This document shows positions 1 to 7,904 of a stretch of DNA of 9,185 nt, piece by piece. The DNA is from Firmicutes bacterium UBA5499 (lineage in GTDB: Bacteria > Bacillota > DTU084). The position numbers and the translations under genes are program-made. The notes below the pieces were generated by a model that made no database searches, was not told the origin of the DNA, and worked only from the letters and a program-made list of their open reading frames with translations. Position 1 is the stretch's first letter. Every line of letters starts with the position of its first letter. Where the stretch lies: the NCBI GenBank assembly GCA_002426275.1, contig DIPB01000001.1, positions 8,437 through 17,621 of the forward strand. Direction: 5' to 3'.

Positions 1-142
1 ACTTAAAGTTAGGGCTGGGTATAAACCCGGAAGCTTAAGCGTTGGCCTTGGCATCGCTTCGGGTAAGTTTATTTTCGATTACGCGTATATGACGCATGAG
101 CTTAAGGATGAACAGCGCCTCTCCGTTGGCTTGAGCTTCTAA
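1..142 (+). CDS. C-terminal fragment of a PorV/UPF0164-like outer-membrane beta-barrel protein
   Basis: Only the last 46 residues are inside the window; the frame is open from the left edge and stops at TAA 140-142. The fragment alternates polar and hydrophobic residues in amphipathic strands (for example LSVGLGIASGKFIFDYAYM), and ends in LSVGLSF, a terminal strand closing on phenylalanine as expected for a BAM substrate. The pattern of a glycine-rich strand, then FDYAY, a turn with H and charged residues, then a last strand ending in F resembles the end of PorV/UPF0164-type barrels (family knowledge, by eye). PorV-like proteins occur both in type IX secretion and as orphan barrels in many diderm phyla, so no specific function follows. 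The next gene starts 27 bases downstream on the same strand, suggesting an operon. Family assignment is moderate; outer-membrane barrel character is more secure. Confidence 0.6.
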   Translation, partial: LKVRAGYKPGSLSVGLGIASGKFIFDYAYMTHELKDEQRLSVGLSF

Positions 143-156
143 TGAAATATAGAAAG

Positions 157-163
157 GGAGGTG
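157..163 (+). promoter_or_regulatory. Shine-Dalgarno that decides the TTG start at 170
   Basis: GGAGGTG lies at 157-163, inside the longer run AAAGGGAGGTG. The longest reading frame would begin at the GTG 161-163, but that codon is itself part of the Shine-Dalgarno. The in-frame TTG at 170 sits six bases after it, which is ideal spacing, so TTG 170 is the better start. Confidence 0.7.
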
Positions 164-169
164 CTTGCA

Positions 170-1774
170 TTGCGGGTAAGGCAGATCTGTCTGCAGCTGG
201 CCATTTCGCTCTTGGTTTTCTCCATAGCCGGAGCTGCCGCGGCCAGCGACGAGCAGAAATTGGCGGAACTGAAAGCGCGGATTGAAGATCTCAATGGGAA
301 TTTAGCCGCGGCAAAAATAGAAGTCAAGAATCTTGGCAAAAGGCCTCATGTTTATGGAGAGATGGCAGGAAGTGTTGATTTTTCCAGTAATAGCAGCGTT
401 AAACATCAGCTTTTCAACGCTGTACGGCTGGCTTATTCTCCAGACTCCAGCTCGAATACGGTAATGATGCTGTATCTGCGAAACGGATTAGGAGGAACGA
501 CTGCCGGCGATATTGCCAACGCTGGAGGGACGGATTTTTCTCTGCGGACTCGTTTGGCATGGGAACGGCAAAGCTTGAATTTAACTTTGGGGAATTTCTA
601 CTTCAGGGCGACTCCTTTTACGATTCAAAACGCTTACCGCGCTGAGGATCATACTAGTGAAACGCGGAAAAACTTCAATGGGATTCGGTTTGATGGTCGG
701 CTGCTGCAGATGCCATATGTGGGGATTATCTCACCGCTTCGCAGCGGGGGAGGAATTGGTTTTGATCGTTATTTGTATTATCAAAGAGTGCAAACGCGAC
801 TGAAAAACGCTGGCTTGACATTATCGTATTTGCGGGTTTTCGATGACAACTCGCAGCCAAGCGCCAGTCGAGCTTACGATAGCAAGATCTTAAGTTCACT
901 GGTTAATTTTGACGGTATGCTCCTGGGCAATTGGTGTTCGATAATATCAGAGCTCTGCCTTAGCAGCAAGGATAATGACCTTTTGCGTGGACCGATAGCC
1001 AAAGCTGGCTCTGCTTTTCGCCTGAGCGCCAACACCAGCGATTTAAGATTTAAGAGCACAAGGGTCCCTGTACATTTTTCTTCTTATAGAATTACCAAGG
1101 ATTACCCCACAGACTACAATACAGTTCGCCAGCTGCCGGACGATTATCTCTATCAAGAGGAAGAGAATCCGCGGATACCTGATTATCTGGCAAATGCGGG
1201 GCAGCTCCAATTCAGGTTTGGTCCAGTCCGCAAAATCGTCGGCAGCCTTGCCACAAGCACCGATTTTAATCTTGTTTATACCCGGGAATTGGAACCTGTC
1301 GCCGAAGCGAGAAAAACATTTGGCTTTCTTGGTGTTTCCTCTACTATTGACTTGGATTTGCAAAGCGCGCTTGAGCTATCTTGCGGCTCCTATCTCACCG
1401 CGAGACCCAATTCTTTGCGCTACAGACAGGATATTTACGATTGTAAACTGAGAAGAAGTTTTACCGGCTTGACTGCGGCCGTTGGCTATAAGGTGGCTAA
1501 TTCGCGGCATCAGACGCCCAGCTTCGATAACAGACAAAGCCTTGTGACGCCATATTTAGAGTTGAATGTGAAAACCGGCGCAGGTACCGTTGAACTGAAG
1601 CTTGCCAGGAAAAGTATCGATGACCTGGGGCGGCATAGCTCAGGTTGGAAGCATGAAATTCAATATGACGGAAGAATTTCTTCGGGCGTTAGATTGAGCT
1701 TAGATTACACAGATGATGTCACCGGCAATTCGCATAAACGTGACATCTATTTTTCCTACCGGTTTGTTTATTAG
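170..1774 (+). CDS. Porin-like outer-membrane beta-barrel protein with N-terminal coiled coil (barrel 1)
   Basis: The product is 534 residues from TTG 170 (537 if GTG 161 is used). Residues 1-25 form a signal peptide: basic MRVRQ, a hydrophobic core and cleavage near GAAAA|SDE. Residues 31-55 form a coiled coil with hydrophobic positions at L31, L34, I38, L41, L45, A48, V52 and L55, an unbroken 3-4 heptad. The rest is rich in alternating-residue strands and tyrosines, and ends in DIYFSYRFVY, a final strand with a C-terminal aromatic. A short coiled coil before a barrel recalls the trimeric sugar porins ScrY and other LamB-like proteins (established knowledge), so an oligosaccharide porin is inferred; no family was recognised by sequence. 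It shares the spaced motif G-x-[FY]-[YW]-x3-T-P-x-T (residues 141-151) with the next gene, indicating paralogy. It lies 27 bp after the upstream barrel and 24 bp before the next one. It might instead be a structural or adhesive barrel. Confidence 0.75.
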   Translation: MRVRQICLQLAISLLVFSIAGAAAASDEQKLAELKARIEDLNGNLAAAKIEVKNLGKRPHVYGEMAGSVDFSSNSSVKHQLFNAVRLAYSPDSSSNTVMMLYLRNGLGGTTAGDIANAGGTDFSLRTRLAWERQSLNLTLGNFYFRATPFTIQNAYRAEDHTSETRKNFNGIRFDGRLLQMPYVGIISPLRSGGGIGFDRYLYYQRVQTRLKNAGLTLSYLRVFDDNSQPSASRAYDSKILSSLVNFDGMLLGNWCSIISELCLSSKDNDLLRGPIAKAGSAFRLSANTSDLRFKSTRVPVHFSSYRITKDYPTDYNTVRQLPDDYLYQEEENPRIPDYLANAGQLQFRFGPVRKIVGSLATSTDFNLVYTRELEPVAEARKTFGFLGVSSTIDLDLQSALELSCGSYLTARPNSLRYRQDIYDCKLRRSFTGLTAAVGYKVANSRHQTPSFDNRQSLVTPYLELNVKTGAGTVELKLARKSIDDLGRHSSGWKHEIQYDGRISSGVRLSLDYTDDVTGNSHKRDIYFSYRFVY

Positions 1775-1798
1775 CTGACTTTCAGAGGAGGGACTCAG

Positions 1799-3457
1799 AT
1801 GAGGCGAAAGATTGTGGGGACCTTAATGCTGCTGTTGGCATTCAATTGCAGTGTGTTGGCAGCCTCAAATAGCGAGACGTCTATTGTGGATGAAATTAAT
1901 TCTCTGCAGCGGGAAGTGGCGAGACTTGAGGGTGAACAAGAAGCGTTATTCAGTCAGATTCGCTTTCAGATCCGTGGAACAACAAAAGGACTGGTAACGA
2001 GGAATTTTCTCACAGGGGCGGGACGGGAGGAAGCCATTGATTTTAACGGCGGTTTGTTGTCAGATGGCGTTTTAGGACAGCAGCAGGCTAAGTTTACGTT
2101 AAGAATGGGCGTAGGCTCTAAAGTGCAGATTTCAAATGACTTGACCGGCTCCCTAAATTGGGCTTCAAAGTCTACAGACTTAAAAGCTGATAATTTTAGC
2201 TTTCAGGTGGCAGAGCAAAATTGGCAAGTCAGAGCCGGAACATATTGGGCTGGGTTTACGCCATTGACCCTTTTCTACGCTGCGTACGATCCTGAGTTTG
2301 AGTCTCCGATTTTTCAATTTCAACGTGCTGAAGAACGTCTTGATTTAGGGATAGAAGCAAATAAAAGAAAACTTGAAGGTTTTCAGGCGAGATATGCTCT
2401 GGATAATTTTGAAGCCGAAGGCTTGCTGGCTAGGGTGCAGAGCAAAGACAATGGCGCGCCTTTTCACAGGTATTTGTGGGGACTGAGCAGCTATTTGCAG
2501 CCGCTGGTAGGATTGGGAGTAGGAGCTAATTACGTTACGCTGAAGGATGATTCCGCCTCCGGCCGGGGGGCGCCTCTCACGAGCGAGCTGTTGGGAGCGG
2601 TTGGAGAATTACAGCTCAAAGGATTGACCATCAGCACTGAGTGCGTGCGCAGTCTCTATGATGAGAATGCGTTGGCCGGCCTTCCAGCGATCAGAGATTA
2701 CGCCTTCAATATCGGTTTGGAATATCGAAGGGATGCTTTGACTGTAAAGGCTTCCTATATAGGTAACGGTCCTTTCTTTTACGCGCCCACTGCCCAATCG
2801 CGAGATTATGGCTTAGACAGTCTGGGAGCATCTTGGTTTGGGCTAGATGAGCAATTGACAGCGACAGGACAGGAGGTTGACTCGGCTGCAAATGAGCCGT
2901 TGCCCTTTGGGCTTGCCACGCCAAACCGCAAAGGAACGCGCCTCGAGTTCTCTTTAGGTCAGAGAGCGTATTTCGAGCATTTGAATTTGACTGAAGTCCG
3001 GCCTGCAGATGATGCGGGAAGCATTGTCGCGGCAATAACTTCTCCCAGACATTTAGTTGTGGATAAGATAGGCGGTTCCTTCAATCTGGGCGAACTTATC
3101 AAGCGGCGAGACTTGGCTTCCTATGCCGGCAGAATCGACCTGCTTGGCAATTATCAAAACTCACAAACAACACGTAAAGGCCCTGAGGGAGAAGCCTTTG
3201 CGCTATGTAAGAGAATTCTTGATCTGGGATTTAGTTATGATCTGCAGCCCGGTTGGACTTTGTTTGTGGGGAATAAGAAGATTGCGGTTGAACAGCGTAA
3301 GCAGGCGGAACAAGAAGATAACGCTAACTATTTGCGGGCAGGCGTGCGGGTGGAGATCAGTCCCCAGACAGCTTTGTTCTTTGGCTGCCAGAGAGCGAAT
3401 GGAAATGATGATTTTCAGGCTCAGTCTCTGTATCTTATGCTAAAGGCGGGTTTTTAA
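1799..3457 (+). CDS. Porin-like outer-membrane beta-barrel protein with N-terminal coiled coil (barrel 2)
   Basis: The product is 552 residues. ATG 1799 is preceded by AGGAGGG (1786-1792) with six bases of spacing. A signal peptide covers residues 1-21 (MRRK, hydrophobic stretch, cleavage near VLA|ASN). C17 is not a lipobox because asparagine stands at -1. Residues 29-54 form a coiled coil with core positions I29, I33, L36, V40, L43, Q47, L50 and I54. The remainder is an amphipathic-strand barrel ending in SLYLMLKAGF. The motif G-T-Y-W-A-G-F-T-P-L-T (residues 147-157) aligns without gaps with residues 141-151 of the previous protein, and in both an A-Y pair and a strand containing G/Q-x-R follow. 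I infer a duplicated, diverged pair of porin-like proteins, perhaps for related glycans. The gene lies 24 bp downstream of barrel 1 and 40 bp before the hydrolase start, consistent with one operon. The exact substrate and whether the pair forms homo- or hetero-oligomers are unknown. Confidence 0.75.
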   Translation: MRRKIVGTLMLLLAFNCSVLAASNSETSIVDEINSLQREVARLEGEQEALFSQIRFQIRGTTKGLVTRNFLTGAGREEAIDFNGGLLSDGVLGQQQAKFTLRMGVGSKVQISNDLTGSLNWASKSTDLKADNFSFQVAEQNWQVRAGTYWAGFTPLTLFYAAYDPEFESPIFQFQRAEERLDLGIEANKRKLEGFQARYALDNFEAEGLLARVQSKDNGAPFHRYLWGLSSYLQPLVGLGVGANYVTLKDDSASGRGAPLTSELLGAVGELQLKGLTISTECVRSLYDENALAGLPAIRDYAFNIGLEYRRDALTVKASYIGNGPFFYAPTAQSRDYGLDSLGASWFGLDEQLTATGQEVDSAANEPLPFGLATPNRKGTRLEFSLGQRAYFEHLNLTEVRPADDAGSIVAAITSPRHLVVDKIGGSFNLGELIKRRDLASYAGRIDLLGNYQNSQTTRKGPEGEAFALCKRILDLGFSYDLQPGWTLFVGNKKIAVEQRKQAEQEDNANYLRAGVRVEISPQTALFFGCQRANGNDDFQAQSLYLMLKAGF

Positions 3458-3487
3458 ACTGATGATGGCCAAAGCCACTTTTCAGCT

Positions 3488-3494
3488 GGAGGAG
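3488..3494 (+). promoter_or_regulatory. Shine-Dalgarno supporting the ATG 3498 start
   Basis: GGAGGAG at 3488-3494 stands a few bases before ATG 3498. The upstream in-frame ATGs at 3462 and 3465 have no comparable site and would put twelve non-signal residues before the signal peptide. This favours ATG 3498. Confidence 0.75.
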
Positions 3495-3497
3495 AAG

Positions 3498-6311
3498 ATG
3501 AGTTCTAAGAATAAAAGCGCCATCTGGCTTGTAATGGTCTGCCTGGTTCTCTGCGGGTCAGCGCTGGCATATAGCATAGATGAGCTGGTATTTTTAAATG
3601 GGTTCGGCTGGCAAGGGAAAGCGGGTTTGCTGGATACGAGCGATTTGGTATCACAAAATAATAGCCTCGGTTTTTCTCTGAAAATCCAGTGGAACAATGA
3701 CTCTGACGGCAAAAATTTTTGGAGCATAAGACAGAGCCTGAGACCTGGTTTGGAGCTTGCCGATTTTGATACCTTGAGCTTTGATCTGTATTTGGAACAG
3801 CTGGAAGGCAATCCCTCGCTGCTGGTCTTTTTGCTTGAGAAAGATGACGACAGGTGGGTTTGCCTGAGTCAAAAGCTAGCCAACGTAATTCCCAATACTT
3901 GGCATCATTTCCAGATCGATCGCGCTCAGATGCGAGGTTGGCCTATAGGAAACGGTAAGCTTGAATGGGAGAAAATAGGCGGTTTGGCTTTTGAACTATC
4001 CGGCGACACGAAAACCGTTTTCTATGTTGATGGGGTAAAGTTGACGGGACAGTCTGCTCAAGAACAGGTTTTTAATTGCGAAAATGACGGCCTATGGGCG
4101 GATCCGAACTGGGAACAACCTTTGAGGTGGCCAAGCGAATCTGGCTACGTTTATCTTCCTTGTCTCACTACGGCCAAGTTGTTAGAAGCGCAAGTGCCGC
4201 TACAATTCAAGCGCTTATTTGGCAGGTTCGGAACGTCGGCTTACGGCCCGGTAGCGGTCAATTCCCTGTTGGCACAGGATATTCCTTATGTCTATTACTC
4301 CAATTTAACTTCAAGTTTCATCAAATATTTAACCCGACAGCAGGCGTTCGATCAGAATCAGTCCGGCGAATCTCCCAATTTCATTCCCTTTGCCCAAAGT
4401 CCTGATTTTTTGAGATTACACAGCTATGCCTTCGCTCATCCTGCTGTGTTTGAGGGCTGTAAACAGATAGTGGATGCCTTGGTAAAATCCGGGATCGGCG
4501 TTTGGATGGTGGCGGATTATACCTTTCCTTGGAAGGGCGGCCGCTGGGGATATGCTCCCGTTATGGTTGATGCTTACCGCAAGGATTTGCTGGGCATAGA
4601 CGAAGGATTAATGATTAGAGACGGAATCAAGACTTCCACCCTGCGTTTTCCGGATTATTTTCGCGCTTACAATGGATTTTTCCCCCTGCCGGAAGATTTA
4701 GCTTTGACAAGCTGGGAAGAGTTTGCTCCGCCCCTGCCGGATGCCGGCGGCACTATTAATCAAAAACGTTGGGTGCTTTTTCTGTATCTCCGTTCGTATG
4801 AATGGGTGAAATTGGCGGATAAGATTGGCAGATATTATCACAGCAAGGGCGGACAGGGACTTTGGATGATTCCCAACCCGGAAGATACGTATGGTTCCAG
4901 CGATTATGTTTTTCTTGTGCGGAGCGAAGGCGTCGGCAATTTATTTCCTGAATGGTTTGGCAATGTCGCTTTCCATGCTGAAGCCGCATATCACTCCTTG
5001 TCATATCTTCGTGAGCAAGCTGACAGGGGTGGGAGCAGACTTTCTGTTTTGTTTGAAACAGGCGCCGGCGGGCATGGTGCTCCCTATTGGGACTGGCGAG
5101 TCGCCTACAATGGCGCTTACGTTCTTTCCGCGGCCAGCAGAGCAGATGACTTTGACAATGACTTTTTAGATCACGCGACTTTTGAGCAAATGAGCGAGCC
5201 AACACATCCAGAGTTTGTTCGCTTTCGAGACGGAGTTGCCAAAGCATTGGCTTTTCAACAAGCTCGAGCAGAATTTCCCAAAGTTCCAGAGACGAATATC
5301 TTGTGCGTCGCTGATCGGCCTCCGGCTAAGGCGACGGGCAGCTTGTTTTCTTCGTTGGATCGGAAGTATAGCTTTGCTTCCGGCTTGTCTAGGGCACATT
5401 TGCCTTTTCAGCTGCGGGACAGCTTTGAGCTGGAGAAAAACTTGGAACAGTATGCGGTCCTGTTTTATTCGCCCAGGGAACCGCGGGTAGGAGATTTGGA
5501 GCTGATCCATGACTGGCTTGTGGGCAAACCTGGGCGTACCTTAGTTACGCATTCATTTGTGCCCACCAGGGATGCGGCTGACTTCGGAGGGATGAACACC
5601 TCGGCTTACCTGGGCAAAAAGTCAGCGGACCAACTTGGTTTGGGTGAAATCACTTCCACAGGGGAAAAATCGTTTGCAATTACAGAAGTCACTCCCCTCT
5701 GGCGGGATTTGTTTTCTCCGGGCCAACAATTTGCCTTGACAAATTCCTTGACTGCAATTGAGCATGGCGAGACGCTGATCGGGACAGATTGTGGGCCTCT
5801 GGTTAGCAGGGTAAGAGTAGGGGAGAGTCACGTTATCTATCTGCACTATCCGCCCAATGATACAGGTACGGAGTCCTTGGACGTTAAAGTAATGGAAGGC
5901 ATCGCGAATTTTATTGGGCAAAAGCCAATTTGCCTTGCTGAACCTGAGGTTGCTGTGCAAGCATTTGAGCTTGCAAATGGTTGCGGGTATAGTATAGCGG
6001 CTTGGGATCTTTCCGCTCTGTCCTCTTGGCGGAAAGAAGAAGGACCATTGAAATATGACTCTTCAGGCGTTAATAGAACGATTGAGATCTCTGTCCCTTG
6101 TGACCAGCCTTTGCTGGTATACGATTTCTGGGATGATAAGCTGACAGTTGTGGAACCGCGTGCAGGCAAGATTTCACTGCAAATGAAGGATGTATCTACA
6201 GCTCTCTATTATGTAGGCGTGAATTCTTCAAAATTCGAAGACAAAGTGCTCAGGGAGGTACAGAACAGCAGACAAAAAATTAAAGAGCTTGATTTTGAGG
6301 AGCTGCCATAA
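3498..6311 (+). CDS. Secreted multidomain glycoside-hydrolase-like protein
   Basis: The product is 937 residues from ATG 3498. Residues 1-24 are a signal peptide ending ALA|YS; the cysteines in CLVLC lack a small residue at -1, so it is not a lipoprotein. Residues 25-190 look like a jelly-roll sugar-binding domain (strands such as TLSFDLYL and KTVFYVDGVKL, with WHHFQID between). Residues 210-590 look like a TIM-barrel catalytic region rich in W, Y, D and E: VADYTFPW with D340, GIDEGL with D368 and E369, PNPEDTY with E462 and D463, and LFETGAGG with E520 followed by YWDW. Residues 600-790 resemble the Rossmann-like trimerisation domain of GH42-type beta-galactosidases (YAVLFYSPREPRVGDLELIH near 652). 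Residues 815-905 form a final sandwich. The layout suggests a clan GH-A-like enzyme acting on oligosaccharides in the periplasm or outside the cell. I cannot assign a numbered family, and the catalytic acids named are candidates only. It lies 40 bp after the second porin-like gene. Confidence 0.65.
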   Translation: MSSKNKSAIWLVMVCLVLCGSALAYSIDELVFLNGFGWQGKAGLLDTSDLVSQNNSLGFSLKIQWNNDSDGKNFWSIRQSLRPGLELADFDTLSFDLYLEQLEGNPSLLVFLLEKDDDRWVCLSQKLANVIPNTWHHFQIDRAQMRGWPIGNGKLEWEKIGGLAFELSGDTKTVFYVDGVKLTGQSAQEQVFNCENDGLWADPNWEQPLRWPSESGYVYLPCLTTAKLLEAQVPLQFKRLFGRFGTSAYGPVAVNSLLAQDIPYVYYSNLTSSFIKYLTRQQAFDQNQSGESPNFIPFAQSPDFLRLHSYAFAHPAVFEGCKQIVDALVKSGIGVWMVADYTFPWKGGRWGYAPVMVDAYRKDLLGIDEGLMIRDGIKTSTLRFPDYFRAYNGFFPLPEDLALTSWEEFAPPLPDAGGTINQKRWVLFLYLRSYEWVKLADKIGRYYHSKGGQGLWMIPNPEDTYGSSDYVFLVRSEGVGNLFPEWFGNVAFHAEAAYHSLSYLREQADRGGSRLSVLFETGAGGHGAPYWDWRVAYNGAYVLSAASRADDFDNDFLDHATFEQMSEPTHPEFVRFRDGVAKALAFQQARAEFPKVPETNILCVADRPPAKATGSLFSSLDRKYSFASGLSRAHLPFQLRDSFELEKNLEQYAVLFYSPREPRVGDLELIHDWLVGKPGRTLVTHSFVPTRDAADFGGMNTSAYLGKKSADQLGLGEITSTGEKSFAITEVTPLWRDLFSPGQQFALTNSLTAIEHGETLIGTDCGPLVSRVRVGESHVIYLHYPPNDTGTESLDVKVMEGIANFIGQKPICLAEPEVAVQAFELANGCGYSIAAWDLSALSSWRKEEGPLKYDSSGVNRTIEISVPCDQPLLVYDFWDDKLTVVEPRAGKISLQMKDVSTALYYVGVNSSKFEDKVLREVQNSRQKIKELDFEELP

Positions 6312-6318
6312 TGTGATG

Positions 6319-6421
6319 GCTCGCTCCGGCGATGATGACAACGGATGGCACAGGAGGGAAATTCAGCTTGTGAGCCCGTGCAATGCTCGCTGGATGATAA
6401 CAACTGGATTCTGTAAAGGAG
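6319..6421 (+). repeat. Imperfect direct repeat in the hydrolase/binding-protein spacer, each copy ending in a Shine-Dalgarno
   Basis: Copy A (6319-6357) and copy B (6385-6421) share, in order, GCTCGCT, then GATGAT(G/A)ACAAC, then GGAT, then AGGAG, with small gaps between the blocks; the period is 62-66 bp. Copy B's Shine-Dalgarno serves the binding-protein gene. Copy A's has no convincing long frame behind it. It may be a local duplication of a translation-initiation region. Evidence is by eye only. Confidence 0.45.
6415..6421 (+). promoter_or_regulatory. Shine-Dalgarno of the solute-binding protein gene
   Basis: AAAGGAG at 6415-6421 precedes two in-frame starts: TTG 6426 (four bases away) and ATG 6432 (ten bases away). 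Both spacings lie at the edge of the usual range. ATG 6432 is preferred for codon strength; the products differ by only two residues. Confidence 0.6.
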
Positions 6422-6431
6422 CGATTTGGCG

Positions 6432-7826
6432 ATGGCTACTCGACAAAAATGGCGGCTCTCATTGGTGATCCTGGTGGCCGCTGCAATTGGAATTTTTGTC
6501 AGCATGAGCAACAAAGGTACTGAACAAAGAGCGGCAGTATCCCAGAACAAAATCGTTGTGGTGATGAACGCGGGGCCTAAAGAAACGGACAAGGTGGCGG
6601 TCAAAAGGCTGAAAGAGGACATCGCCCGCTTTAACGAGCTCTATCCGGAGATCGAAATCCGCTGGACGGATCGGCCGTATTCGCCGGACAGTTTCGCTAC
6701 CAGCATGGCGGGAGGCACGGCCGAAGATATCATCAGCCTTTGGGCCACAGAAGGCTATGTTGCCGAACGCGGTTACGCCCTTGATCTCACTGCAATGATT
6801 TCCCAGTGGGAATACAAAGAACAGCTGAATATGAAAGTGCTTCAGCCTTTTGTCCAGAAAGAAAAAATATATGCCTTGCCTACCAATGGATATATCATGG
6901 GGCTGTGGTATAACAAGCGTTTGTTTAAAGAAAACGGACTGGTGGATAGTGCCGGCCAGCCAAAGCCGCCTCAGACATGGGAAGAATTTGTCCAGTGTGC
7001 GGCAAAGTTGGCAAATAGGGAAAAAGGAATTGCCGGGTTTGGCATTATGGGTAACGGGGCGGAGGCAGGCTGGGGGTTGCTCAACTGGGTCTGGCAGGCC
7101 GGCGGAGATTTTCAAAGACAAGTGGATGGCAAATGGCAGGCTGTCTTTGACAGCCCGCAGGCAGTGACGGCTTTGGATTTCATTAAGGCTTTGCGTTGGA
7201 GGCATAATGTTTTACAGACAAACCTTCTGTCCACTGCGCAGGAACTGCAGCAGCGCTTTGCCGCCGGTCAGATCGGGATGATGTTCGGTTCCAATGATTG
7301 GATTCCCAATTTAATCAACCAGTACGATATGAACCCTGCTGATATCGGCATGGCTTTGCTGCCAGCCGGTCCCGCAGGCCGGGCCAACCAGATGGGCGGC
7401 AATTATTACATCATCAATCCGCAAAGCTCTCCTGAAGTGCAAAAGGCGGCTTTCAAATGGATCGCCTGGCGCGTTTTAGGTACGGTGTCCCCTGAGCGCA
7501 TCGAAGAACGAGGAGAAGATCTGCGACGTCAGGGACAAGTCGGCGTGCTTTCCGCTTTGCCCATCTTTACCGGAGAAGCCGATAGAAAGGCCAGAGTAGC
7601 AGCTGCGGCTTATAAAGATGTGTTAGTTGATTTTCCAGATGTCTGGAAGGAAGCGGCCAAATATATGAGGCCGGAACCTCCGTTTTTCTGTCAACAGCTT
7701 TATTCTGAGTATCTGGGACCTGCGATCCAAGAGATCTTGACAACAAAGAATGCCGATTCCAAAACGTTGCTAATCAAAGCGGCCAGTGGATTCCAGGATA
7801 GATTCTTAAATAATCTGGCGAAATAG
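6432..7826 (+). CDS. Family 1 extracellular solute-binding protein of a sugar ABC transporter, without lipobox
   Basis: The product is 464 residues from ATG 6432 (466 from TTG 6426), normal length for a CUT1-type sugar-binding protein. It should capture a sugar or oligosaccharide and hand it to ABC permeases. Typical features are DIARFNELYPEIEIRW early on, EDIISLWATEGYVAERGYALDL, KIYALPTNGYIMGLWYNKRLF (near residues 146-166), PPQTWEEF (179-186), GNGAEAGWGLLNWVWQAGGDF, RFAAGQIGMMFGSND and FKWIAW. These follow the order of the SBP_bac_1 fold. The N-terminus has basic residues followed by a hydrophobic stretch (SLVILVAAAIGIFV) but no cysteine, so it is not lipid-anchored. It is either a soluble periplasmic protein or is held by an uncleaved helix. 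No permease or ATPase gene follows: 403 non-coding bases and a probable terminator come next. The specificity cannot be read from sequence; aromatic residues in the cleft fit a carbohydrate. Confidence 0.9.
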   Translation: MATRQKWRLSLVILVAAAIGIFVSMSNKGTEQRAAVSQNKIVVVMNAGPKETDKVAVKRLKEDIARFNELYPEIEIRWTDRPYSPDSFATSMAGGTAEDIISLWATEGYVAERGYALDLTAMISQWEYKEQLNMKVLQPFVQKEKIYALPTNGYIMGLWYNKRLFKENGLVDSAGQPKPPQTWEEFVQCAAKLANREKGIAGFGIMGNGAEAGWGLLNWVWQAGGDFQRQVDGKWQAVFDSPQAVTALDFIKALRWRHNVLQTNLLSTAQELQQRFAAGQIGMMFGSNDWIPNLINQYDMNPADIGMALLPAGPAGRANQMGGNYYIINPQSSPEVQKAAFKWIAWRVLGTVSPERIEERGEDLRRQGQVGVLSALPIFTGEADRKARVAAAAYKDVLVDFPDVWKEAAKYMRPEPPFFCQQLYSEYLGPAIQEILTTKNADSKTLLIKAASGFQDRFLNNLAK

Positions 7827-7904
7827 TGAAGATAGGCCGCTGAAACTTTCCGTAAAGAAATGGAGACCAGCAATGGCATTATGTGCACTGGACTAATGAT
7901 AGAC

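Noticed and set aside
1..142. Evidence for a complete type IX secretion system
   Set aside because: Only a PorV-like C-terminal fragment is visible; no Por/Spr components or C-terminal sorting domains were seen on neighbouring proteins.
3498..3600. Lipoprotein signal in the hydrolase (cysteines in CLVLCGSALA)
   Set aside because: The residues before each cysteine (V and L) are not allowed at -1 of a lipobox, and a standard ALA cleavage site follows.
4756..5247. 163-codon open frame on the - strand
   Set aside because: It is antisense to the hydrolase-like gene, of basic low-complexity composition, with no recognisable domain.
6459..7205. 248-codon open frame on the - strand
   Set aside because: It lies wholly opposite the binding-protein gene, has no family features and is a by-product of that gene's codon pattern.
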